The notes beneath the pieces are model-generated. The model was not told the DNA's origin and searched no databases. It was given only the letters and a program-made list of their open reading frames with translations. Positions 1-5,461 of a stretch of 6,345 bases of DNA are shown in pieces. The position numbers and the translations under genes were made by a program. This DNA is from Solirubrobacterales bacterium (lineage in GTDB: Bacteria; Actinomycetota; Thermoleophilia; Solirubrobacterales; Solirubrobacteraceae): assembly GCA_025963955.1 (NCBI GenBank), contig JAOPZU010000283.1:1-6345 (forward strand). The letters run 5' to 3'. The number at the start of each line of letters is the position of its first letter. Positions within the stretch are counted from its first letter, which is position 1.

Positions 1-567
1 ATCCTCGACACGCCGATCCCGCAGTCCGCGTACGGCTTCTCCAAGCTGACCGGCGAGGTCTACGTCAAGGCCGCCCACGACGAGCATGGCCTGCCCTACA
101 CGATCTGCCGGCCCTTCAACGCGTACGGGCCGGGCGAGATGCCGGAGGACGAGGTCGGATCGCGCACATGGTCCCCGACGTCATCAAGAAGTGTCTGGCG
201 TCAGTCGGTCCCACCCACCCCCCCTACCGATCTTCGGCGACGGCACGCAGACCCGGACGATCACACACATCGACGACATCGCCGACGGCATCGGCGCGGC
301 GATGTCCTGTCCCGCCGGGCTGAACGAGGACTTCAACATCTCCGCCGGCGAGGAGAGGACGGTGGCCGAGATCGCTCGCGTCATCTGGAACGCCTGCGGC
401 CTGGACCCGGCGGCCTTCGCGCTGGCGCATCAGCCGACCTTCGAGGTGGACGTCGTCCGCCGCTGGCCGTCGGTGGAGAGGGCCCGCACGATGCTGGCTG
501 GGAGTCGCAGATCAGCGTGGAGGAGGGCGTCGCCGCCGCCACCGCGTGGCTGCGAGGCGTGCTCTGA
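1..567 (+). CDS. NAD-dependent epimerase/dehydratase (extended SDR), 5'-truncated by the window and carrying three frameshifts
   Basis: This is the C-terminal part (about 190 residues of a usual 310-350) of a cytoplasmic nucleotide-sugar epimerase/dehydratase. Frame 1 opens at the window edge with SAYGFSK, the SDR catalytic YxxxK pair, followed by RPFNAYGPGE, a typical substrate-domain motif. Family-like sequence then jumps to frame 3 near 157-159 (IAHMVPDVIKKCL), to frame 2 in the C7 tract at 218-224 (LPIFGDGTQTRTITHIDD, then FNISAGEERTV), and back to frame 1 near 497-499 (GWESQISVEEG), ending at TGA 565-567. Each jump fits loss of one G or C. Because the losses total three, frame 1 is open throughout, but its residues from about 53 to 166 are out-of-frame nonsense. 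No stop interrupts the stitched reading, so sequencing error or very recent decay are both possible. The Rossmann NAD-binding half lies off the left edge. Exact substrate (UDP-, dTDP- or GDP-sugar) cannot be told. Confidence 0.85.
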   Translation: MLDTPIPQSAYGFSKLTGEVYVKAAHDEHGLPYTICRPFNAYGPGEMPEDEVGSRTWSPTSSRSVWRQSVPPTPPTDLRRRHADPDDHTHRRHRRRHRRGDVLSRRAERGLQHLRRRGEDGGRDRSRHLERLRPGPGGLRAGASADLRGGRRPPLAVGGEGPHDAGWESQISVEEGVAAATAWLRGVL

Positions 568-603
568 GCGTGTCCCGCAGAGGGCTGCTGTCAACCGCGT
601 TGC

Positions 604-624
604 CGGGGGGCTGGTAGCCCCCTG
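604..624 (+). terminator. GC-rich hairpin after the SDR gene
   Basis: GGGGGCT (606-612), loop GGT, AGCCCCC (616-622) is a perfect 7-bp stem, extended by a G:U (605/623) and a C-G pair (604/624). It lies 37 bases after the TGA of the upstream gene and 15 bases before the Nudix ATG. There is no T-run after it, as is common for high-GC actinobacterial terminators. So close to the next start, it could instead affect translation of the Nudix gene. Confidence 0.5.
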
Positions 625-639
625 ACATAGTGGCAGGTC

Positions 640-1134
640 ATGGACTTCCGCTTCTGCCCGGGCTGCGCTGTCCCGCTCATCCGGTTGCCGTCCGGTACCG
701 ACGCCGGACTCCTGGGGTGCCCCCACGGCCATTACATCCACTACGCGAATCCAGCCGTGACGGCGTTCGCGTTCATCGAGGACGACGGGCGTTACCTCGC
801 GCTCCGGCGAGCGCATGCGCCGGAGCTCGGCGACTGGGATCTCCCGGGCGGGTTCATCGAGGCCGGCGAATATCCTGACGACGCCATCAGGCGCGAGATC
901 CTCGAGGAGACGGCACTCACCGTGAGCGGTCTCAGGGTCTTCGGTGCCTGGACCGGGCAGTACGGCGAGGGCGGCAAGTGGACCGTCGACATCGCGTACC
1001 ACTGCCAGCGTGAGGCAGGCGCAGTCGTCATCTCGGACGAGAAGTCGCAGGCGATGTGGGTCACGCTCGAGGACTTCCCGGCACCGGCGTTCAACAGCGA
1101 ACGGCTTGCGCTCGACGTGCTGCGCCACTCCTGA
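640..1134 (+). CDS. Nudix hydrolase with zinc-ribbon-like N-terminus
   Basis: A 164-residue soluble protein expected to cleave a nucleoside diphosphate linked to another group (ADP-ribose, NADH or nucleotide sugar type substrates) with Mg2+. The Nudix box GX5EX7REUXEEXGU runs from G71: E77, then R85-E86-I87-L88-E89-E90. The metal-binding glutamates are all present, but the box glycine near the end is Ala92. Before it, LALRRAHAP and GDWDLPGG form the usual lead-in. The N-terminus has CPGC (C6, C9) and CPHGHYIHYANP (C27), resembling the zinc ribbon of NudC-like and related Nudix proteins, but the usual fourth Cys is Gly30, flanked by His29 and His31. The NudC SQPWPFP-type motif is absent. ATG 640 is the first start after an in-frame TAG at 628-630; the ribosome binding site is weak (GTGG at 630-633). 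It lies between two nucleotide-sugar SDR genes, but a role in the same pathway is inferred only from position. Substrate unknown. Confidence 0.93.
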   Translation: MDFRFCPGCAVPLIRLPSGTDAGLLGCPHGHYIHYANPAVTAFAFIEDDGRYLALRRAHAPELGDWDLPGGFIEAGEYPDDAIRREILEETALTVSGLRVFGAWTGQYGEGGKWTVDIAYHCQREAGAVVISDEKSQAMWVTLEDFPAPAFNSERLALDVLRHS

Positions 1135-1137
1135 TCC

Positions 1138-1165
1138 GCGACGTGACCTCCCGTCAGGATGTCGC
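1138..1165 (+). terminator. Weak imperfect hairpin after the Nudix gene
   Basis: GCGAC (1138-1142) pairs with GTCGC (1161-1165), and inside it TGAC (1144-1147) pairs with GTCA (1153-1156) around a CTCCC loop, with an asymmetric internal loop. It starts 4 bases after the Nudix stop and is followed by CTGTTTCC. Placement is right for a terminator, but the stem is poor. Confidence 0.3.
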
Positions 1166-1286
1166 CTGTTTCCTCCCTACTGGGTCGACGCCATCGCGTG
1201 TACGGAGACAAACACGCAGGGGATGCAACCGGGCTATGCTTCCCCGCGCCGGCGAGTTCCGTGGGCGACAGGGGCAACGCAAGCTC

Positions 1287-1293
1287 GAGGGGG
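1287..1293 (+). promoter_or_regulatory. Shine-Dalgarno site of the GME homologue
   Basis: GAGGGGG lies just before the ATG at 1298; its GAGG core is 7 bases from the start codon. It is the clearest ribosome binding site in the window and decides the start: the reading frame is open far upstream (to 944 or before), over the Nudix gene, but homology begins at MAKTVLVAGG right after this site. Confidence 0.75.
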
Positions 1294-1297
1294 CACG

Positions 1298-2293
1298 ATG
1301 GCAAAGACGGTACTGGTCGCTGGGGGCGGCGGCTTCATAGGCGGAGCGCTGGTCGACAGCCTGACCCGTGACGGCGCGAAGGTGCGTTCGGTCGACTGCA
1401 AGCCGATCGACGAGTGGTACCGCGTCGATCAGGACGCAGAGAATCTTGTGCTGGACCTGCGACTGCTGGAAAGCTGCCGCGCGGCGGTGGACGGCGTCGA
1501 CGAGGTCTACAACCTCGCCTGCGACATGGGCGGCATGGGGTTCATCGAGAACAACCGCGCGCTGTGCATGCTGTCGGTGCTGATCAACACCCACCTGCTC
1601 GAGTCCTCGCGCCACGCTCAAGTCGGACGCTACTTCTACGCGTCGTCTGCCTGCGTATACGCCGCCGACAAGCAGCTGGTCCCGGACCTCGCGCCGCTGA
1701 AGGAGGCCGACGCCTACCCGGCCATGCCGGAGGACGGCTACGGCTGGGAGAAGCTCTTCTCCGAGCGGATGTGCCGGCACTTCAGCGAGGACTTCAACCT
1801 CGTCACGCGGACCGCGCGGTACCACAACGTCTACGGGCCGCTGGGCACCTGGACGGGCGGCCGCGAGAAGGCGCCGTCCGCGATCTGCCGGAAGGTCGCG
1901 GAAGCCGTGATCAGCGGAGACCACGTGATCGACGTCTGGGGCGACGGCCAGCAGACCCGCAGCTTCACCTATATCGACGACTGCGTCCTGGGCACCAAGA
2001 CCATCATGGCCTCGGATGTCGAGGTCCCCATCAACCTCGGGTCGAGCGAGATGGTGACGATCAACGAGCTGATCGACATCGTGGCGTCGATCGCCGGCAT
2101 CGAGGTGCGCCGCACCTACGACCTTGATGCGCCCAAGGGCGTGCGCGGTCGTAACAGCGACAACACGCTGATCCTGGAGCGTCTTGGCTGGGAGCCGTCC
2201 ACGATGCTGCGTGACGGGCTCACCGCAACTTACGCCTGGGTCTACGACCAGGTGGCGGCGTCCCAGCGTGGTGCGACCGCCTCCACCGTCTGA
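1298..2293 (+). CDS. GDP-mannose 3,5-epimerase homologue (extended SDR)
   Basis: A 331-residue cytoplasmic enzyme close to plant GDP-D-mannose 3,5-epimerase, which turns GDP-D-mannose into GDP-L-galactose and GDP-L-gulose using tightly bound NAD. Visible order: NAD-binding GxxGxxG (G9, G12, G15); the GME hallmark DMGGMGFIENN (D76-N86); SSACVY with Cys119; catalytic Y148xxxK152 in DGYGWEK; HNVYGPLGTW; GGREKAP with Lys191; GDGQQTRSFTYIDD; GVRGRNSDN near the C-terminus. The spacings Cys-29-Tyr-4-Lys-39-Lys equal those of the Arabidopsis enzyme (Cys145, Tyr174, Lys178, Lys217), so both the redox and the acid/base epimerisation residues are kept. Length is slightly short of the plant protein, which has an N-terminal extension. 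In this cluster it probably supplies an L-sugar donor for an exopolysaccharide. Bacterial relatives include the BlmG/TlmG enzymes of bleomycin-type glycopeptides that make GDP-L-gulose. Which product dominates here cannot be read from sequence. Confidence 0.93.
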   Translation: MAKTVLVAGGGGFIGGALVDSLTRDGAKVRSVDCKPIDEWYRVDQDAENLVLDLRLLESCRAAVDGVDEVYNLACDMGGMGFIENNRALCMLSVLINTHLLESSRHAQVGRYFYASSACVYAADKQLVPDLAPLKEADAYPAMPEDGYGWEKLFSERMCRHFSEDFNLVTRTARYHNVYGPLGTWTGGREKAPSAICRKVAEAVISGDHVIDVWGDGQQTRSFTYIDDCVLGTKTIMASDVEVPINLGSSEMVTINELIDIVASIAGIEVRRTYDLDAPKGVRGRNSDNTLILERLGWEPSTMLRDGLTATYAWVYDQVAASQRGATASTV

Positions 2294-2332
2294 CCGGTTG
2301 CTGGTCCTGCCGCTCCTCTGAGCGCACGAGGT

Positions 2333-2361
2333 TGCGGGTCTACGCGCCGGCGCAGACCGCA
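2333..2361 (+). terminator. Hairpin after the GME homologue
   Basis: TGCGGGTCT (2333-2341) pairs with AGACCGCA (2354-2361) with one bulged G, and the inner GCG/CGC (2344-2346 / 2351-2353) extends the stem around a CCGG loop. It lies about 40 bases after the TGA of the epimerase gene. No T-run follows. The rest of the 2294-2449 gap shows nothing I can name. Confidence 0.45.
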
Positions 2362-2449
2362 CGCTCGCCACCCGTTTGCCCTGTGCCTGATCCGAGATCT
2401 TCATGACCTGCCCATCGACACGTCACATCGACCTGCCCCGCGTGCTCGC

Positions 2450-3685
2450 GTGAGCAACGCAGACCAGCGCCCGCTGCGGATCCAGTTGTGGAGCTACAAC
2501 TACGATCCGGAGCCGACCGGCATCGGACCGGTGAGCAAGACGTGGGCGCACGCTATGCGCGCACGCGGGCACGACGTCAGCGTCGTAGCCGCCCACCCGC
2601 ACTACCCCTCGCCGGACTGGGGGTCGCGGCGTCTGCCGTACCGCGAGCAGCGCGACGGCATCGACGTCCTGCGCCTGCCGCTGTGGATCGGCCGGGCGAC
2701 CGCTCGCGAGCGCCTGCGCCAGGAAGCGTCGTTCATGGCCGCGCAGTTCGCCGCGATTCCCGCGCTCGGGCGCCCGGACGTCGTGGTCGTCGTTTCCCCA
2801 TCCTTTCCGGCGCTGCTGCCGGCGATCGTCGGCAACCGCCTGCGGGGGACGCCGTGGGTCCTGTGGCTCCACGACATCCTGCCCGACGCCGCGTCGGTGA
2901 CCGGCCTGCTGGACGAGGACAGCAAGGTGCTGCGGGCCTCCCGCGCACTGGAACGGTCGGCCTACCGGCACGCCGACAGGATCGTCGTGCTCTCCAGCGC
3001 GTTCACCGATAACCTGGCCGCCAAAGGGGTCCCCGCCGAGAAGCTCCGCCTGATCTACGACCCGGCCACCCGCGTGCCCCGCGGCGAGGTGACCGTCCGC
3101 TCCTCGCGAACCCCCCGGATCCTCTCGATGGGCAACATCGGATTCTCGCAGGGGCTGGCGTCGCTCGTCGGCTCCTTCGAGGAGGACCCGGGGCTCACCG
3201 ATCCCGACGTGCGGCTCGTCATCACGGGGAACGGGCTGGCCGCGGACGACGTCCGCGCCACCATCCGGACGGACCGCGTGCAGATGCTCGGGCTCGTGGA
3301 CTCCGATCAACTCGAGCGCGAGCTCGAGCAGGCGGACATCGCCCTCGTCACGCAGCACCATGAGGGCGGCGAGTTCAATATCCCCTCCAAGCTCATGAAC
3401 TTTATGATGTACGGGCTGCCCGTGCTCGCGGCCGTCAATCCCCGCGGCGAGGTCGCGCGGATCGTGAACGCCTCCGGAGCCGGCTGGGTGGTGGACAGCG
3501 CCGACCCGGCCGCGCTGCCTCGCATGATCGCCCAGATCGCGGCAGATGCCGAAGGTCAGCGTGAGCGCTCGCGTTGCGCGCGTCAGTGGGCATCCGAGCA
3601 CTTCACCGCCGAGGGCTTCGCCCGGCGATTCGACGCGGTCCTCGACGAAGTCTGCCACTCGCGGCCGGCCGGACGCCGGCGCTGA
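2450..3685 (+). CDS. GT4-family glycosyltransferase, WbuB/WcaI-like
   Basis: A 411-residue GT-B glycosyltransferase that would transfer a sugar from a nucleotide donor to a growing lipid-linked polysaccharide repeat at the inner face of the membrane. The N-terminal domain starts with WSYNYDPEPTGIGPVSKTW (W14 onward), matching the YYPPEPTGIG signature of WbuB/WcaI-type enzymes, followed by AHPHYPSPDW and a hydrophobic strand then SPSFPALLPAI and WLHDILPDAA. The C-terminal, donor-binding domain shows LSMGNIGFSQG, VITGNG, and EFNIPSKLMNFMMYGLPVLAA (Glu308 to Ala328) with Glu334 in PRGE, the usual nucleotide-sugar contacts. There is no signal peptide or clear membrane helix. The GTG start at 2450 is required, since the next in-frame Met (residue 36) would cut off the signature; I see no usable ribosome binding site before it. 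It sits 156 bases after the GME homologue. Donor and acceptor are unknown; an L-sugar made by the neighbour is one possibility. Confidence 0.92.
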   Translation: MSNADQRPLRIQLWSYNYDPEPTGIGPVSKTWAHAMRARGHDVSVVAAHPHYPSPDWGSRRLPYREQRDGIDVLRLPLWIGRATARERLRQEASFMAAQFAAIPALGRPDVVVVVSPSFPALLPAIVGNRLRGTPWVLWLHDILPDAASVTGLLDEDSKVLRASRALERSAYRHADRIVVLSSAFTDNLAAKGVPAEKLRLIYDPATRVPRGEVTVRSSRTPRILSMGNIGFSQGLASLVGSFEEDPGLTDPDVRLVITGNGLAADDVRATIRTDRVQMLGLVDSDQLERELEQADIALVTQHHEGGEFNIPSKLMNFMMYGLPVLAAVNPRGEVARIVNASGAGWVVDSADPAALPRMIAQIAADAEGQRERSRCARQWASEHFTAEGFARRFDAVLDEVCHSRPAGRRR

Positions 3686-3686
3686 C

Positions 3687-3706
3687 GTGGCTTCCACAAA
3701 AGCCGC
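3687..3706 (+). terminator. Hairpin directly after the glycosyltransferase stop
   Basis: GTGGCTT (3687-3693) pairs with AAGCCGC (3700-3706) over a CCACAA loop, 7 bp including one G:U. It begins 2 bases after the TGA at 3683-3685. No T-run follows. Position favours termination, and separate transcription of the downstream kinase gene. Confidence 0.45.
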
Positions 3707-3828
3707 TCACACCGGCGACAACACCCCAGCAGACCGTCTAACATCCGCGCCTTCATCCGTGCGCGAGCATCGGTCTTCGCATGATCAACGGCGTGCCCGG
3801 GAACTTCGGCGCGGCGGGCGTTGCTCTC

Positions 3829-3842
3829 TTTGGGGCCCCGAA
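3829..3842. promoter_or_regulatory. Near-palindrome upstream of the Wzz/kinase gene
   Basis: TTTGGGGCCCCGAA is symmetric except at one position pair (3831/3840) and lies 30 bases before the ATG at 3872. A poor -35-like TTGCTC (3821) and -10-like GCTAAT (3846, 19-base spacer) flank it, so an operator within a promoter is conceivable. This is a guess from placement. The rest of the 186-base gap has no gene I can support. Confidence 0.2.
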
Positions 3843-3871
3843 TCCGCTAATCCGACAGGCACCTTGCAGAT

Positions 3872-5437
3872 ATGAACGAGCACAACGAGACAACGCTGGT
3901 CGACTACCTCGCGGTGCTCCGGCGGCGGCGCCTGTTCGTCCTGTCGGTCGGCCTGCTGTGTGCGGCGGCTGCGCTGGGCATCTCGCTCCTGCAGGCCCCC
4001 AGCTACACCGCCACCTCGTCGCTGACGGTCCGGGACATCTCGCAGGATCTCTCCGCGTTCGGCGGCGCGTTCCCCGGACCCCAGACCCAGCTGCAGCTTG
4101 CCGCAATCCACGCGCCACAGGTCACGCGCGACGCGGTCGTGGTGGTCGTCAAGCGCCGGCTGCACAGTACCCAGACCCTCGACGCGCTGCGGAGCGACGT
4201 GGACGTGAAGATCGATCCGAACTCGATCGTCCTCAAGGTCACGGCGCACGCCCGGCACGCCGCAGAAGCGGCCGCGTTGGCCAACGCCTTCGCACGGGCC
4301 GATGCCACGCTCAGCACCAAGGCGGCGCGCGCCGCGTACACCGCCGCCGCGCAGAAGACCCAGGACCGGCTGAACCGCCTGCCCAAGCCGTCGAAGACGT
4401 CCTTCACCGACCGCGCCGCGACCCAGCGCGCCTCGCTTCAGGACCAGCTCACCCGGCTGCAGTCACTCAGTACCGTCTCCAAACCCGTCCAGGTCAGCGA
4501 CAACGCGCGCGTCCCGGATTCTCCGAGCTCACCGAAGCCGGTTCGCAACACCATCGCGGCCCTGATCTTCGGCCTTCTGCTGGGCATCGCGCTGGCCTAC
4601 ATCCGGGCGGCCCTCGATCATCGGCTGCGGACGGCCGCGGACGTCGAAGAGGCGCTCGACGCCACCGTCGTCGGACACATCCGCTCCCAGGCGATGGGTC
4701 ATGTCGGCTCGGCTGCGGACGGGCGCGGCAAGAACAGCCTCGGCGTTCTCGCGGAGCCTGACCAGGAGGCGTTCCGGATCCTGCGGCACAACGTGCGCTA
4801 CCTCGCCGCCGGCGACGGCCTGCGCACGCTCGTGGTCACCAGCGCGATGGCGCAGGAGGGGAAGTCGACCGTCAGCGCGTGCCTCGCGATGGCGAGCGCC
4901 GCCGCGGGCAAGCGGACGCTCCTGATCGAGTGCGATCTGCGCCGGCCCGTGCTCGCCGAGCGCTTCGGCCTCGCCGAGGCGCCCGGGCTGTCCGACTACC
5001 TCACCGGGAACGCGAAGCCACAGGACATCATCCAGTCGGTCGTCGCCGCTCCGTCCACGGAGGTCGGCTTCGATTCGGCACCGGCCGCGCTGGTCTGCAT
5101 CACCTCCGGCTCCGCCTCGCCGCGTCCCGCCGACCTCCTGGGCTCCGAGCGCTTCCGTGCGTTCCTCGAAGAGGTCGAGGAGGTCTACGACGCGATCATC
5201 ATCGACAGCGCGCCGCTGCTGTCGGTCGCCGACACGCTGGAGATCATCCCGCACGCCTCCGGCGTGCTGGTCTGCGTGCGCGCGCAGCACACGACCCGTG
5301 ATCAGGCGCAGGCCGCCCGCGCGGCGCTGGCGCGGCTGCCCAAACGGCCGATCGGCCTCGTCCTCACCGATGTGAAGGACACAGGCGAGGGGTACTACGG
5401 GTACTACGGCGCCCGTCCCACCGAAGTGAGCGCCTGA
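3872..5437 (+). CDS. Polysaccharide co-polymerase fused to tyrosine autokinase (Wzz/BY-kinase)
   Basis: A 521-residue inner-membrane protein that controls chain length and export of a Wzy-type polysaccharide, with its kinase cycling between phosphorylated and free forms. Order: short cytoplasmic start with LVDYLAVLRRRR; membrane helix about 21-40; an external Wzz domain of roughly 180 residues; the proline motif VPDSPSSPKP and second helix about 226-244; LDHRLRTAADVEEAL; then the kinase domain. Its Walker A is A325-x4-G-K331-S, Walker A' is LLIECDLRRP (E353, D355, R357), and Walker B is IIIDSAP (D445). The C-terminal tail has a small tyrosine cluster, YYGYYG (Tyr508, 509, 511, 512), the expected autophosphorylation site. 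The first acidic residue of Walker A' is Glu where Asp is usual. ATG 3872 begins at the correct distance from helix 1; the ribosome binding site is weak. The fusion contrasts with the split CapA/CapB layout of Firmicutes. A matching phosphatase or outer-membrane exporter is not in view. Confidence 0.95.
   Translation: MNEHNETTLVDYLAVLRRRRLFVLSVGLLCAAAALGISLLQAPSYTATSSLTVRDISQDLSAFGGAFPGPQTQLQLAAIHAPQVTRDAVVVVVKRRLHSTQTLDALRSDVDVKIDPNSIVLKVTAHARHAAEAAALANAFARADATLSTKAARAAYTAAAQKTQDRLNRLPKPSKTSFTDRAATQRASLQDQLTRLQSLSTVSKPVQVSDNARVPDSPSSPKPVRNTIAALIFGLLLGIALAYIRAALDHRLRTAADVEEALDATVVGHIRSQAMGHVGSAADGRGKNSLGVLAEPDQEAFRILRHNVRYLAAGDGLRTLVVTSAMAQEGKSTVSACLAMASAAAGKRTLLIECDLRRPVLAERFGLAEAPGLSDYLTGNAKPQDIIQSVVAAPSTEVGFDSAPAALVCITSGSASPRPADLLGSERFRAFLEEVEEVYDAIIIDSAPLLSVADTLEIIPHASGVLVCVRAQHTTRDQAQAARAALARLPKRPIGLVLTDVKDTGEGYYGYYGARPTEVSA
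5391..5408 (+). repeat. 9-bp tandem duplication coding for the tyrosine cluster
   Basis: GGTACTACG occurs twice head to tail (5391-5399 and 5400-5408) and encodes the two YY pairs of YYGYYG at the end of the kinase. The tyrosine tail could grow or shrink in 9-bp (three-residue) steps by slippage without breaking the frame. Confidence 0.8.
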
Positions 5438-5461
5438 CGGCGACCAGCGGGACGCCGTCAG
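5434..5461. terminator. Bidirectional hairpin containing both convergent stop codons
   Basis: CTGACGGCG (5434-5442) and CGCCGTCAG (5453-5461) form a perfect 9-bp stem; after an A/A mismatch, CC (5444-5445) pairs with GG (5450-5451) around an AGCG loop. The left arm contains the TGA of the kinase (5435-5437) and the right arm contains the TGA of the minus-strand gene (5460-5458). The structure is equivalent on either strand, so it could end transcription from both sides of a 20-base gap. There is no T-run on either side. Confidence 0.6.

Noticed and set aside
801..826. 9-bp inverted repeat GCTCCGGCG / CGCCGGAGC inside the Nudix gene, around a GCGCATGCGC palindrome
   Set aside because: It lies in conserved coding sequence (ALRRAHAPELGD region) and about one such repeat is expected by chance at this GC content.
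430..1128. Long open frame on the minus strand opposite the Nudix gene
   Set aside because: It mirrors the codon structure of the plus-strand Nudix gene, is rich in Arg/Asp/Glu/Val without motifs, and is typical of antisense frames in GC-rich DNA.
640..1134. Identification of the Nudix gene as gmm (GDP-mannose mannosyl hydrolase)
   Set aside because: Gmm has a modified Nudix motif and no zinc ribbon; this protein keeps the full glutamate set and has a Cys-rich N-terminus.
1235..1240. TATGCT as a -10 promoter element upstream of the GME homologue
   Set aside because: There is no acceptable -35 hexamer 16-19 bases upstream, so a lone hexamer is too weak to list.
944..1297. Upstream in-frame extension of the GME homologue
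   Set aside because: It overlaps the Nudix gene, encodes Arg/Ser-rich noise, and the Shine-Dalgarno site plus the Rossmann start place the true beginning at 1298.
1154..2404. 416-residue minus-strand open frame opposite the GME homologue
   Set aside because: Same reason: the plus strand carries all the catalytic motifs, and the antisense product has no recognisable domain.
2423..3697. 424-residue open frame on the minus strand opposite the glycosyltransferase
   Set aside because: The plus-strand frame has clear GT4 motifs; the antisense translation is low-complexity and fully covers the real gene, as expected of a shadow.
3781..4761. 326-residue plus-strand open frame overlapping the kinase gene
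   Set aside because: It is a frame shadow of the Wzz/kinase gene, rich in Arg, Ala, Gly and Pro, with no motif; the Wzz helices and Walker motifs are in the other frame.
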